Shown in pieces: positions 10,354-20,640 of a stretch of DNA of 64,000 nucleotides. The stretch is taken from NCBI GenBank assembly GCA_019049505.1, contig CM032446.1, positions 187,475,157 through 187,539,156 on the forward strand, in the 5' to 3' direction. Below the pieces are notes generated by a model that worked only from the letters and a program-made list of their open reading frames with translations, had not been told where the DNA came from and did no database searches. Positions within the stretch are counted from its first letter, which is position 1. Every line of letters starts with the position of its first letter. The position numbers and the translations under genes were made by a program. The DNA comes from Pachyrhynchus sulphureomaculatus (lineage: Eukaryota > Arthropoda > Insecta > Coleoptera > Curculionidae).

Positions 10354-10918
10354 AACTGATTTTTAAACCTAAAAATTGACAATTTGAAAATTATATTATT
10401 AAAGCAAATTTACTTAAAAATTACTTTCTATGCTATTAGATTTTTTACTTTAATGGTTTCTACTACTCTTCTTGGAACACTTTTATACGGCATTTCTATA
10501 TTCTACCTAAGAAACTATGTTACAGTCAAGTTAAAATATGACAAGAATCTTCCTTGCAAATGTAATATCAAGCCCCTCTGGTCTAGGCAAGTGCCTTCAT
10601 ATGCTTACTGGGCTGGGGTGGTTCAAAGATTTAGCCGAATTATCTCTTCTTCATTCGGGAAAATCACTATTGAAAAAACTTTTCAATATCTTGTCTAAAA
10701 CTATCTTAAATTTACGATTCTAAATATTTCGACTCTTATATAATTTCTTCTCTAATACTTCACATACTAGAATGAAATGAAATGACAGCCGTTTTAGTTC
10801 AGGTCAGGTCATCGTCCCACGATATATATAGAAAAATTGGTGTTTTTATGGTACTACACTCATTCGACTATATTAATCGTTTTGATAGAAACTGCCATAG
10901 GTTACAGAGCTTAAAAGT
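10354..10918. other. unassigned intron sequence
   Basis: AT-rich, with no recognised coding region or terminal repeat. Open frames here have no resemblance to known proteins that I can see. Confidence 0.55.
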
Positions 10919-11510
10919 ATAATTCTTCTGAATTTCTCCTGTGTCGTTAAAAAATGATGCAGACGTTTCCTCAATCATTCTGCTAGTCTTCTTCAGAGCT
11001 CGTTTCGAGAACTGACTTTTGGAATCTAACACGAAACTGATTTAATTCCGTTTGCACACGTCTTTTATATCAGCCGACTGGGCTGAAAAAGTGGTGCTTC
11101 AGGGAGGATAGGTTCCTAGATTGGTAAGAAGTAAAGATCAGTGTCAAGATCAGTGTCACGATTAAGGTTGTTGGGATGTTTACATATTTCCTGGACTCTC
11201 GAATTTTCCTAGGATAGAAAAAGGAACTTGTTGCAGGGATTTTTGATTGGTCAAAGAGAATCTGGGGCCCTGTTTCATGTTTGTGTTCTGCAAGTGCTGA
11301 AGTGGAAATGTTACGAAGGCGTACTGCTCTTTGATGTTTTTTAATTCTGGTACATATTTCTCTGCTCGTGTCGCCGACAGGTTTTATCACAGCTACATGG
11401 GATAGTAGATTAGATTCTAAAGACTTCTTCTCGGAACAAGCACTGAAGAAGCCGGCTAAATAATCGGCAAAACTTATTCAATCAACACAGAACAAATCCA
11501 GAAGAATTTT
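10919..11510 (-). mobile_element. small Penelope-type element B with inverted ends
   Basis: The left AATTCTTCTGAATTTCTCCTG and the right end form imperfect inverted repeats. On the minus strand, 11070-11390 encodes the tail of a GIY-YIG domain (VGDTSREICTRIKKHQRA, then STSALAEHKHETG). Both arms contain hammerhead-like cores: CTGAAGA followed by GAAACGTC on the minus strand at 10962-10996, and CTGAAGA-A-GCCG...CGGC-AAAAC on the plus strand at 11443-11473. The GIY-YIG motif itself is lost, so only a relic remains. Confidence 0.55.
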
Positions 11511-11725
11511 CCCCATAATAATCGTTTTTAGGTAACACATTGAATAGTTTAAAATACTCACCCTGTAAAATAAATAGAAATAATAAAAAATACAATGAGT
11601 TATTAATTTTAATAAGCGAGTGATTAATTTTAATAAGCGGGGTTTTGAAAACCGCAAAATTGAAACATAAATTCCGCGTAGTCCATTTTATTTTATAATA
11701 TCTATATATTTCTTTATATTTTTAG

Positions 11726-11811
11726 ATTTAGTTGCACTTTCTGTAACAATAATTTTTCTTCCGAACTGGAGCTGAATGAACACAATACTATACATTTTCC
11801 AGCATTAGGAG
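11726..11811 (+). CDS. zinc-finger protein gene, exon with finger 4
   Basis: An 86-nt exon between ATTTTTAG and a GTAAAA donor. The two bases left by exon 3 plus its first base make Q, and it leaves a G for the last exon. It encodes F-S-C-T-F-C ... H-N-T-I-H, a C2H2 finger. Phase compatibility on both sides and the finger itself make this a firm assignment despite the short length and the 6.3-kb upstream intron. Confidence 0.85.
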
Positions 11812-13130
11812 GTAAAAAACATATTTTTCTAAAACTTGTTTACAATTACTTCATAATTTACGGCGATCAAGAAGAAATAAGGAAAACGGGTCTGTTTATT
11901 TATTTATTTTAGTCGTTTTTGGACACTCAGGTTTGGCTTATTCTTCAAGTGTCTATTTCATAGTCAAATTGATCACTATCCTTAAGGAGGTGATTGGAGT
12001 GTGTGGCCATACTGCTTTTTCTGCCAAAATTCAGCGGTATTTTTAATTTTTATCGGAATGAGTAAATTGTGTAAACATTTATTAAAGTGTACAAATTAAT
12101 GCTGTACCTTTGAGTTAAGTATCCCAAAATTCAATTTAAAAATAAAACTATTTCTCGCAACTTTTACGTGTGGAACTGCCAATCCTAAGAAAGCAAAATC
12201 ACCATTCATATGCACCTTGTATATAACCTCGAGACAAAGTCTCAAAAATGAAGTCGTTTGACAAGCATTATTTGAGCAATAATGCAATGCTTCTAAATCT
12301 GCGCAGATGATTTGTTTAGCTCAAAAGATGTAAAATGTGATACCAGCCATTTCGAAGTGGTGACTTGAATCTTTTAGATTGTGTAGCTACTGGACAACGT
12401 CAGGTCACACACTCTTGTTTTTGAAAACGTGTCATATTCTCTGAATATGGTTCCGTATGATTACGACTTATTTCGGCATTTTTATACACTGTCAAGTACT
12501 GTTATCAGAATCAATTCATTGCGTAACCTAAATTTAAACAAATGAAAGTATAGTGAGATAATTGTAGACGACTGTTAGTAAACGGACACTATATTTATGT
12601 TAAATATTATATTTAGTTAGATCATCTAAAGTTAGGGGTTTTCTAAATTTTTTATGCTTAACATTCAGCTCAAATTGTATTTATTTTAAATTTTATTTCA
12701 AAAAGGGAAATGTTCTTCAAACCCGATGTAATATATTGATCAAATTGATAAAAAGTTTGTTACATTTATTTGATGTATATATGTTTAGGAATGAGATACC
12801 CAAATTTACAAGAAACAAACAAATAACTGTGGATGAGAATATTGTATCCTAATAGTATTGACAAAACTTAGTGTATTGAAACTGGTAAATTTCATAAGGA
12901 ATTTAAAAAAAAATTGATCTTCCTAAAAGTAAAATAACTTACCGGAATTATTGACCCTTCGCATCAAAATAAGTAAATTTTAAAAGTAGAAAGAAACATA
13001 TTAAAGCCAATACAATTACAGCTCGGTTTATACAGCTATTTGTTGTTTAGCAGAACATAACAATAATAAAAAATTGTATTTTTATAGAATTAATTAGGTC
13101 AAAGCAAAAACCTTACCATCACTTTCCATA
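11812..13130 (+). other. first part of the last intron; one possible mariner scrap
   Basis: AT-rich intron. Around 12385-12540 one plus-strand frame reads LLDNVRSHTLV...NMVPYDYDLFRHF, which resembles the second catalytic block and the PSDYHLFRS block of mariner transposases, heavily decayed. Nothing else is recognised. Confidence 0.4.
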
Positions 13131-13132
13131 TA

Positions 13133-14723
13133 CAGTCTGTTCAAAAAGTCTCCGTTCACCACCTGCTTTCTATACTATTTTTCTGTTATGTTTAACTAAT
13201 TAATTAATGGGAACTATGAGAAAACATGTTTAAATTAGTATTTTAAACTGAACCAACGAGGATTAGTATTAAAAACAACTACAGAACATTTTATTTAATA
13301 GTTACATCATTGTTATAAAAATGTAAACAAAATTTATGTAAAAAAAGTCTCCATAAGCTCAAGAACTGACTTGAAAAAAACACGTTATAATCAGCCGCAT
13401 TTTATCAAGTTTATCTGTTGCTCGCTAAACTCAAAACAAATGACTAATTTTCGGCCATACTTTATAATCTGTCACTTGTTGCTAGTAATTTTGCAGTGGG
13501 TTTTCAAAGTAGTAATAAAAATGAGCGAGAGAAACTGTGAAATTCCATTAAGGTTCGAAAGATCATAATTGATTTGTGAAAAGATCGAAAATCGTACAGA
13601 AATATAGGAAAAATTGTTAAAAAGTATAAAATTCGACCACCCTCCGGTCGTTCCAAGAAACTGACTCCACCTGAAGCGGCCAGAATTGTTAGACAAATAA
13701 ATATAGATCCCAAGAAAAGTGCATCAAAATTAAAAGAAGAAATACAGGAACTATTTTTGAAAAATGTTTATTCATAAACAGTGAGAAATTGTTTACACAG
13801 GGCAGGCTATAAGGGGTGTGCAGCCAGGAAGAAGCCGATAATTTCGGAAGCTAATCGCAAAAAGCGGTTAGCTGTTGCTAGGGAATACGTTACTAAACCT
13901 TTTGAATTTTGGGAATCCATAATCTTTAGTGATGAAACTAAAATTTTTGGGTTTGATGGCAGAACTAAAGTTTGGAGAAAGAAGAATACCGCATTCGATA
14001 TTAAAAACATTTGTTCCACAGTGAGACAAGGGGGTGGCAGTGTTCTGCTTTGGGGATACATGTCCGCTAGAAGGGTTCGAAATTTACATTTTATTAATGG
14101 CACCATGGATCAGCATGTTTATCTGAACCTTTTTAGAGACAATTTAAGAGAAAGTGTCCAAAAATTAGCACTCGTAAAAAGATACTTCTTCCAACAGGAC
14201 AATGATCCGGAACATACCGCAAACTTGGTGCGAGAATGGATGATCCATAATGTGCGACAACACCTTCATACACCTTCGCAATGACCCAATGTTAACTCCA
14301 TCGAGCATTTATGGGAGGAACTTAAACGGCGCGTTCGCAGACATAATGTTTCAAATATTGAACGAATGGGAGAACATTCCAGCAAAAGTTACTAGAAAGC
14401 TGGTTGCAAGCATGACAAAAAGGTTACAGGAGATTATTAAGGCCAACGGCGGTCCTACTAAATATTAGTTTAAACGAAGTCGTTATTTTCCGTTAAACTC
14501 CGCCAAACTATTATTGGTAATTGTTAAGTGTATGGAGACTTTTTTAACATTAATTTTGTTTACATTTTTATAACAATGATGTAATTTCTAAGTAAAATGT
14601 TCCGTTTTTAATATTAATCCTCGTTGGTTGTTTCAAATATTAATTTAGTTCCAATTAATTAGTTAAACATAACAGACAAATAGTATAAAAAGCAGGTGGT
14701 GTATGGAGACTTTGGACTGACTG
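13133..14723 (+). mobile_element. Tc1-like element with ~220-bp IR/DR-type ends
   Basis: TA target duplications at 13131-13132 and 14724-14725 flank ends beginning CAGTCTGTTCAAAAAGTCTC and CAGTCAGTCCAAAGTCTC (right end reverse-complemented). The terminal repeats extend ~220 bp. Each holds an outer and an inner copy of an AAAGTCTCC motif, the arrangement of IR/DR Tc1 transposons, where these motifs bind the transposase. It sits in the last intron of the zinc-finger gene. Confidence 0.9.
13522..14468 (+). pseudogene. Tc1-like transposase, broken
   Basis: It starts at MSERNCEIPLRFERS and is interrupted by stops and frame changes before the main frame at 13781-14284. Catalytic motifs are IIFSDETKIFG (first Asp), FFQQDNDPEHT (second Asp) and, after another frame change, SIEHLWEELKRR (Glu), i.e. 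a DD34E enzyme. The tail reads in the GGPTKY style typical of the family. No intact protein is possible. Confidence 0.85.
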
Positions 14724-14734
14724 TATATTGACAT

Positions 14735-15215
14735 AAATATTTAACACACTTTTTTACGTATTTTCTATGAGAAGTTATTTTTACCAACACGCTCTGTGAA
14801 CAAATTATAACATACAGGTGACTTAAGGTGCTGCTTGCACTGTTTCTTTGAATATTGATCGCCACGGGATATCAATAGCGTCGTAGTAACTGGTTAAATT
14901 ATATGATAAGATCTTTTTGTAAACATTTTAACTACATTCAGATGTAGTCAAAAAAATATTATGTCTGTCTTCGTTTGATGTCAAGCGTCTCTCTTTGCAA
15001 AACATTTAACTATTTTTGTAGAAAAATATAATTCACATACGCTCTGTGAACAAATTATAACATACCGATGACTTAAGATGGTGCTTGAACTGTTTCTTTG
15101 AATATTGACCCTCAGTGGCATCATAGTAACGGGATAAATTATACGTCTGATCTCAGGAGTCTCTCGGTGCAAAACATTTAACTATTTTTTATAGAAAAAT
15201 ATAATTCTCAACTAA
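14735..15215. repeat. partial tandem repeat in the last intron
   Basis: CGCTCTGTGAACAAATTATAACATAC and the following ~100 bp occur twice (from ~14790 and ~15040). GCAAAACATTTAACTATTTTT plus AGAAAAATATAATTC occurs at ~14997 and ~15169. The units are unequal (about 250 and 172 bp spacing), so this is a rearranged local duplication rather than a clean satellite. Confidence 0.75.
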
Positions 15216-15267
15216 CGATAATAAATTCTGTCCTAATTATTATAATAATATCATTGTTAAATTTTAG

Positions 15268-16109
15268 GTTCTGGTTATTCTAAAAAATCAAAGCCTAAAA
15301 GTGATATCTCGAAAACAATGTCGGAATCTAAAAAATCACAAAAGTTGTCGAAGAAACCAGTCGCGAATACACAAGTAAAAGCAACATCTGAACAGCAAAT
15401 TACTGAACCAGAGGAGGAGGAGAAAAGCATTTATAATAGAGAGCTAGAAACAACGCAGGATGAACTACCTAATGAGACAAACATCAATAAAAAATATGAA
15501 CATATAAATTTATATGAAGGAATTAGAATTGAAATGAATAAATTAATCGATACAGTATACCTTTCGAAAGCTCTGCCTTTAGAACAGTCACTAAATTATT
15601 TAAAAGATTTAAATAAAAAACTTAGTGAAGCCAGCCTTTCTATAAGTGGTCAAACGGTAGGAAATAAAAGTGGCACTTCAAATACTCAAATCACGGAATT
15701 TGAATATTCAAATCTATCACTTATGTCTAATGAAGTAACAATTCAAAAAGAGTACGCCAAAACAAAGCTTTCTATGGAGTTACATAGGTTAAAAATGGTT
15801 TTAGGTAAAACATATAAAATCCCTATAGATTCGGCTTTAAAATATGTTCAAAATTTAAATTATCTATTAGAAACAACTAGACCAGGAGATTTTGATATTA
15901 ACATTATATTTGAAGATGATAGAATTTTAGAAGGTCCCGATTTAAAAAATGAACTTGAAAATGAATTGAGTAATCTTAGCTGTAGTCTTTTTGATGATGA
16001 AAAAGTAGATGTACATGTCGCATTAGATACTCTAACACGGTTTAATGTACAGCTGGAGAGTTTACTACAGTATCATGAAGTTAACATTTCATATGACTCT
16101 GATTATTAA
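15268..16109 (+). CDS. C2H2 zinc-finger protein, terminal exon
   Basis: The last exon starts after ATTTTAG and stops with TAA at 16107-16109; the G from the previous exon completes its first codon (G). Together with exons 441-541, 1212-1330, 5261-5468 and 11726-11811 it makes a protein with four C2H2 fingers at the N side, so probably a nuclear nucleic-acid-binding protein. Counting from the Met at 15318, residues 1-60 are Lys- then Glu-rich and low complexity. Residues ~66-104, ~145-185 and ~207-250 are three degenerate repeats ending in L-x-Y-(L/V)-x-x-L-N-x-x-L-(S/L)-E. The last residues are acidic. I do not recognise a named orthologue. The 5' end is outside the window. Confidence 0.85.
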
Positions 16110-16272
16110 AATTATTGTGATAAAAGTGACTAGTGGCCTAAACAAACATTTATTTAAAGTTAAAAGAGATATTCGATATCTCAAGGGTTGATTAAGAAAA
16201 GTATTATGTGATTAGAATTATTTTTAAAATTATTGTTTTTATAATTAACTGTTTTTTCTTTGTCTAAATTTT

Positions 16273-16278
16273 AATAAA
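16273..16278 (+). terminator. candidate polyadenylation signal of the zinc-finger gene
   Basis: AATAAA lies 164 bp after the stop codon, in AT-rich sequence, before the LINE at 16368 begins. It is the first canonical signal after the stop. Confidence 0.5.
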
Positions 16279-16367
16279 AAATAATATATATTTTGATATT
16301 AACTGTTATCTACACCTTATGAACTTGAAATTTTTATTGTTAATACACAATTTGAGAAAAATCAACT

Positions 16368-17930
16368 ATGAATTGTTTAATTTATTTAAAGTATTTAAAG
16401 CTAGACACCAAAAAGGCTTCTGGCGCTGACGGAATATCTGCCATAGTTCTCAAAAACTGTGCGAGGGAACTAACACCAGTTTTCTGTAGACTTTTCAACC
16501 TATCCTACAGAAAGGGAATATTTCCTTCCTGCTGGAAATGTGCCACAGTTTAGCCGATACCTAAGAAAGGCAAGAAGACCTTGCCAAATAACTACCGACC
16601 AATCGCACTGCTTTCAGTAATATCGAAAGTCATGGAAAAGGCTATCAATCAGCATCTTCTAAAATATCTTGAAGGATTCAACATTATTAGTGATCACCAA
16701 CATGGCTTTCGTAAAAATAGATCAACAGGATGACTTATGAAACACATGTTTGGAAAAGCGCAGTTGAACGCTTTGGAGAGTCTCGAGCGGTTGCTTTTGA
16801 CATATTCAAGGCATTCGACCGTGTTTGGCACGATGGGCTGTTGGCTAAGCTACGTTCTTATGGTATGTCTGAAAAGTTCTGTTTGTGGCTCTCATGCTTC
16901 CTCAGAGAGCGTTCTTTACGAGTGGGAGTCGACGGATTTCTTTCTAACACCTTCACTATCAACGCCGATGTACCCCAAGGCTCCATACTGTCTCCTACTC
17001 TCTCATTTTATAATAATGATCTGCTGGAAAAGACCGAGAATCCAATCGACAGCTTTGCAGATGACGGTACACTTACCTCTTCATTCACTTTGAACGCTTG
17101 GACATCGGCTACTCAGACGAATATCCGCAGACAGCAGGAAGTCACTCAACTTAACAAAGACCTGGAAGAAATTCTATCTTGGGGTGACAGTAACCAAGTG
17201 GAATTTAGCGCTACAAAAACCCAGGCGGCAGTTTTTTCTAAAAAAGTTAACGTTGCTGAACCCGACATAGTTTTGTTGGGGCTCTCCATTCCTCTAACAT
17301 CGTCACTGAATTTGTTGGGCGTTAATTTGGGAGCAAATATGTCCTGGCATGAACATGTTGCAGGCATAGCAAGGAGAGCTCAAAAGTTGGGAATATTATT
17401 TCGAACCAGAAAGCTTTACATCCACAACAACTGTTAATTCTTTACAAAGCTCAAATTCGACCAACTATGGAATACTGCTCCCATGTTTGGAGCTCCGCTC
17501 CCAAACATACACTGCATTTGTTGGATTCTATTCAGAGAAGAGCTGTTCGTCTGATTGGAGACCCGGAACTGACCAGCGGCCTTGATTCGCTAGAACATCG
17601 AAGAACGGTTGGCGACTTGAGCCTATTCTACAAGTATTTTCATGGAAAGTGTTCGAAGGATGTAGCCCGCTTAATTCCTCCCAGAGCCGTGCATATTAGA
17701 AGTACACGTCGCGCTAATACTTCACATCCGTATGAAGTTCAGCTTGTTACTTCTCGTACAACGCTTTTCAAGCAGTCTTTTATATGGAGAACACCATCCC
17801 TTTGGAATAATTTGCCCGGGACTGTGTTTCCCACCGAGTACAATTTACAGCGATTCAAAAACAACGGTTCAGCCGAGTTAGGATCGACGAAGAAAAAAAC
17901 CTATTGCACCTGTTGCATGTTCTGTCCTTT
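16368..17930 (+). pseudogene. I/Jockey-group LINE reverse transcriptase, 5'-truncated
   Basis: Frames on the plus strand cover KKASGADGISAIVLK, then NNYRPIALLSVISKVMEKA, HQHGFRKNRSTG, VAFDIFKAFDRVWHDGLL, VPQGSILSPTL, DSFADDGTL (active-site FADD), the thumb GVNLGANMSWHEHV, and the C-terminal tail PSLWNNLPGTVFP. At least three stops or frameshifts break it. The element starts inside the RT (5' truncation), about 90 bp downstream of the zinc-finger gene poly(A) signal. A diverged second copy lies inverted at 20640-23008. The 200 bp after 17930 are probably its 3' UTR. Confidence 0.85.
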
Positions 17931-18131
17931 TGGTTAGAGTTAGTTAAAACATCTCGTGGCTTTGTTTTGTTTTCTAGGGGAACCGGTGGAGTCTCCAGGT
18001 CTCCGACATTGTGCTTATACCTATTCCTATCGGTTTTTTCTGCGGACGCGAAGCGAAGATGTAAAGCCCATGAGGGCCAACCGTTACATCTTTTGTGGTG
18101 TACCAGTAAATGGTACTTCGGTTGTATTTTT

Positions 18132-18722
18132 AGTGTTCCGTACGAAACACTTATAAAATCACTTCGGTGTCTGTCTGTCTGTCCGTCTGTCACACCCGAT
18201 TTTCACCGAAACTATTTGACATAGAAAGCTGAAATTTAGCACTAATACAGGAATTGATGGCTTCATTAGAGCCGTGTTGTTTTGAAAGTTAAATTTTGAC
18301 CTAAAGGGTTAGTTTGGGGAGGGGGGGGGGGAATCGGAAGTGAAAAAATTTTTTTTACCATGTCATCGAGTGGGGTGTCAAATGAAAGCTTGTAAAAAGA
18401 CGAGTATAAAAATATATATAATGTAATTCTTGTGCATATTTTTCTTTGTGTTATTTTTAAAAAATTGCGAAAAATCGTTGAATTGCTGAAAATTATCATT
18501 CTATTACCTTTAATTATTTATCTGGTAGTTAAAAAAAAGCAATAATTACAAGGTCATCAGTTTTCAGCAAAGATCGGGAAAAAAACTTTGTTGAAAACTC
18601 ATTGAGGGTCTGTTTTGTGAAGTCATTGATCATTTTATAAATTCGTAACAAAAATTTTCATTTTAAAAGCAATCAACATACGGAACACTAGTTGCGCAAG
18701 TCCGACTTGCACTTGGCCGGTT
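18132..18722 (-). repeat. GTTCCGTA dispersed element, copy 2
   Basis: It has the same ends as the copy at 1397: AGTGTTCCGTACG on the left, and TACGGAACACTAGTTGCGCAAGTCCGACTTGCAC on the right. Inside are the GTCTGTCTGTCCGTCTGTC tract, the CCGAAACTATTTGACATAG core and a short ATATATATAATGTAA proto-microsatellite. It directly abuts the 3' end of the LINE at 16368. Confidence 0.85.
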
Positions 18723-18724
18723 AA

Positions 18725-19565
18725 TCTATTTAAGTTACAAACCTTTGGGATCTGAAGGTACTGCTCAAGAAGTGCCGATGGAATATTCTCTGGCGGGGAT
18801 GTCTCATTGATGGCATCTTTCCTCTTCTTGGCCTCTGGTTGTCCGTCTTCTTCCCTTTTCTTAGCCTCTAGTTGGTTCTTCTCTCCCGATGAGTCAGCTT
18901 CTACTTGCTATTTCATCCATTGCTGAAAGAGAGCTACAGAGCAGCAGGGGACTACATCTATGCGACTGGTACAGAGTCACTTGATCTCAAGTATCTACCC
19001 TTCGTATTTTAATCTAGCCGAAGGATTTCCTGATGAATGGATGGGGTGCACTGCTGCTTTCCCCAGAAACTTATGCCGTCACTATATTATTTTGCAGGAC
19101 CACATCGATTTTTTAACTCTCGGTGCAACTGGTTTTTAACGAACCGTGGCGTATCGCTTATCATTCTCAGGGTTATTATTCTGGGCGGTTTACACGAAAC
19201 CTCTGCGCGTCTTGTACATATAAATCCATGTTTGACAGCCGTACAGAAGAAGCATTTTATTACGCAAAGGGAGTTTGCTTGTACTATTTATAAGTGGATG
19301 TAGTTTTGGCCGTAGGAATTTCGGTCTAGCTATCGTAGCAGAAGCTTGGTCCTTCCAAATAGTCTTTTATCACATATAAGACGTAAGTACTTTACGTTGG
19401 GACGCCAGGGAAACCTGGTTCCTTCAAGAAAGATAGGCCCGGGCGATTCCTACCTAACTTAAAATAAAAGATCGCTTGAGTCTTAGTCGGGTTGATGTGA
19501 ATATCCCGATGATTCTGGATGAGGCTTTTCAGCGCAACTACCGTTATGGCTCTTTTCAGTGTTTT
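18725..19565 (-). mobile_element. Jockey-like LINE C-terminal fragment
   Basis: The minus strand near 19545-19450 reads RAITVVALKSLIQNHRDI then HINPTKTQAIFYF, the thumb motif of Jockey-type RTs. Downstream are RPGLSFLKEPGFPGVP, LLYGCQTWIYMY (the usual TYG-W-like block) and a charged Lys/Glu tail to ~18730. Stops are frequent. The left breakpoint of the tandem duplication (19458) falls inside it, so only its first ~108 bp recurs at 26952-27059. Confidence 0.5.
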
Positions 19566-19856
19566 GTGAACATATCGTTTATTTAGATTTAGACATTATC
19601 TATGCCATGTTGGTATTACATAAAATTATGTTGGTCACTCTAATTATTACGTCAATATTACATTTTGTTTCGGTTTTGAAGTTAATTCCGCTTAGAAATC
19701 ATCATTTGTTTTTATTTGATCCTGATTTTTTGTTTTTAGCAGCCATCTTGTTTTTTCAAAAAAGCCATGTTGCATTTGCAAGTTTACGTTTCAACGAAGA
19801 AATTGATACCCTTGATTTTTTTTTCGCTAATTCCATTTTTGGGTATTGCGGTGGTT

Positions 19857-19858
<2 letters not shown>
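19566..19858. other. unassigned sequence
   Basis: AT-rich; repeated at 27060-27349 as part of the segmental duplication. No coding or terminal-repeat signal recognised. Confidence 0.6.

Positions 19859-19932
<74 letters not shown>
19859..19932. repeat. (TA)n microsatellite
   Basis: Pure TA repeat of ~74 bp that directly abuts a Penelope-type end (ACTACACCAAATACTTT). Confidence 0.95.
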
Positions 19933-20000
19933 TACACCAAATACTTTTTTGGCAATCGACGTGCGTTTCGCTAACCATGTTAGCTTTTGATAGGATTCAC
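19933..20000 (-). ncRNA. decayed hammerhead-type Penelope end (unit 1)
   Basis: The minus strand keeps helix II (GCTAAC-ATG-GTTAGC), GAAAC, the small helix III loop and the GTC site, but the CTGATGA core has become CTATCAA. Beyond the core are the ACTACACCAAATAC terminal bases shared with Penelope A. Because the catalytic core is mutated it should be inactive. Its duplicate is at 27424-27490. Confidence 0.55.
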
Positions 20001-20640
20001 ATGCTAGATATTCGCTCCTACCAAATTTGACCTTGACTTGGAATATAACACAACAAATTAAACAAAAATTTTTAAGCGCTTTCTTAATTAAGAGACACAC
20101 CATTTACTGTAAATAAAAGAGCATGCGGAAGATGTTTATAGCAACCAGAATTTAGTGAGATGAGCATTAGCCATCAAAATAAATAGTTAATCCCGCAAAA
20201 TTCGTATTGCTAAAGATTTCTGTCCTTTTTATTTACAGTATTGTAAAATCGTGGCCCACTTTAATTACAAATGCTAATAGCAATCAGAATCTGAATTAGT
20301 TTTCTGTATTGTTAATACCACCAAATGCTGATTAGTTGTTCTTGGCCCTGTTTATTTAGAGTGTTGTATAATAGTGTATCCCGTAATTACAAACGGGAAT
20401 ATTCTTTGTTTTTATGGGCATAGCACACATGCGGCAGGGAAATCCCTAAAAAGCTACAGGAGCGACACGTGCGGAAAAAAGCGATTCACATTGGTCTTGA
20501 ATCGCTGTAAATTATACTCGGTGGAAAACAGTCCTGGGCAAATTATCTCAAAGGGATGAGGATCTACATTTAAAAGACTGTTTGAAAAAGGTTGTACAAG
20601 GAGTGACGAGCTAAACTTAATATGGAGGTGAAGTATTAGC
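20001..20640. other. unassigned sequence with a small inverted repeat
   Basis: TTTACTGTAAATAAAAGAG at ~20102 and TTTTTATTTACAGTA at ~20227 are inverted relative to each other. AGCAACCAGAATTT and AGCAATCAGAATCTG are direct repeats. This may be a small non-autonomous element. It contains no convincing ORF. Confidence 0.4.

Noticed and set aside
10384..10723. Plus-strand frames of 104 and 61 codons
   Set aside because: No homology recognised, no splice or start context, AT-rich composition like the surrounding intron.
19037..19303. 88-codon plus-strand frame with hydrophobic stretches
   Set aside because: Antisense to the Jockey-like RT fragment, which explains the sequence better.
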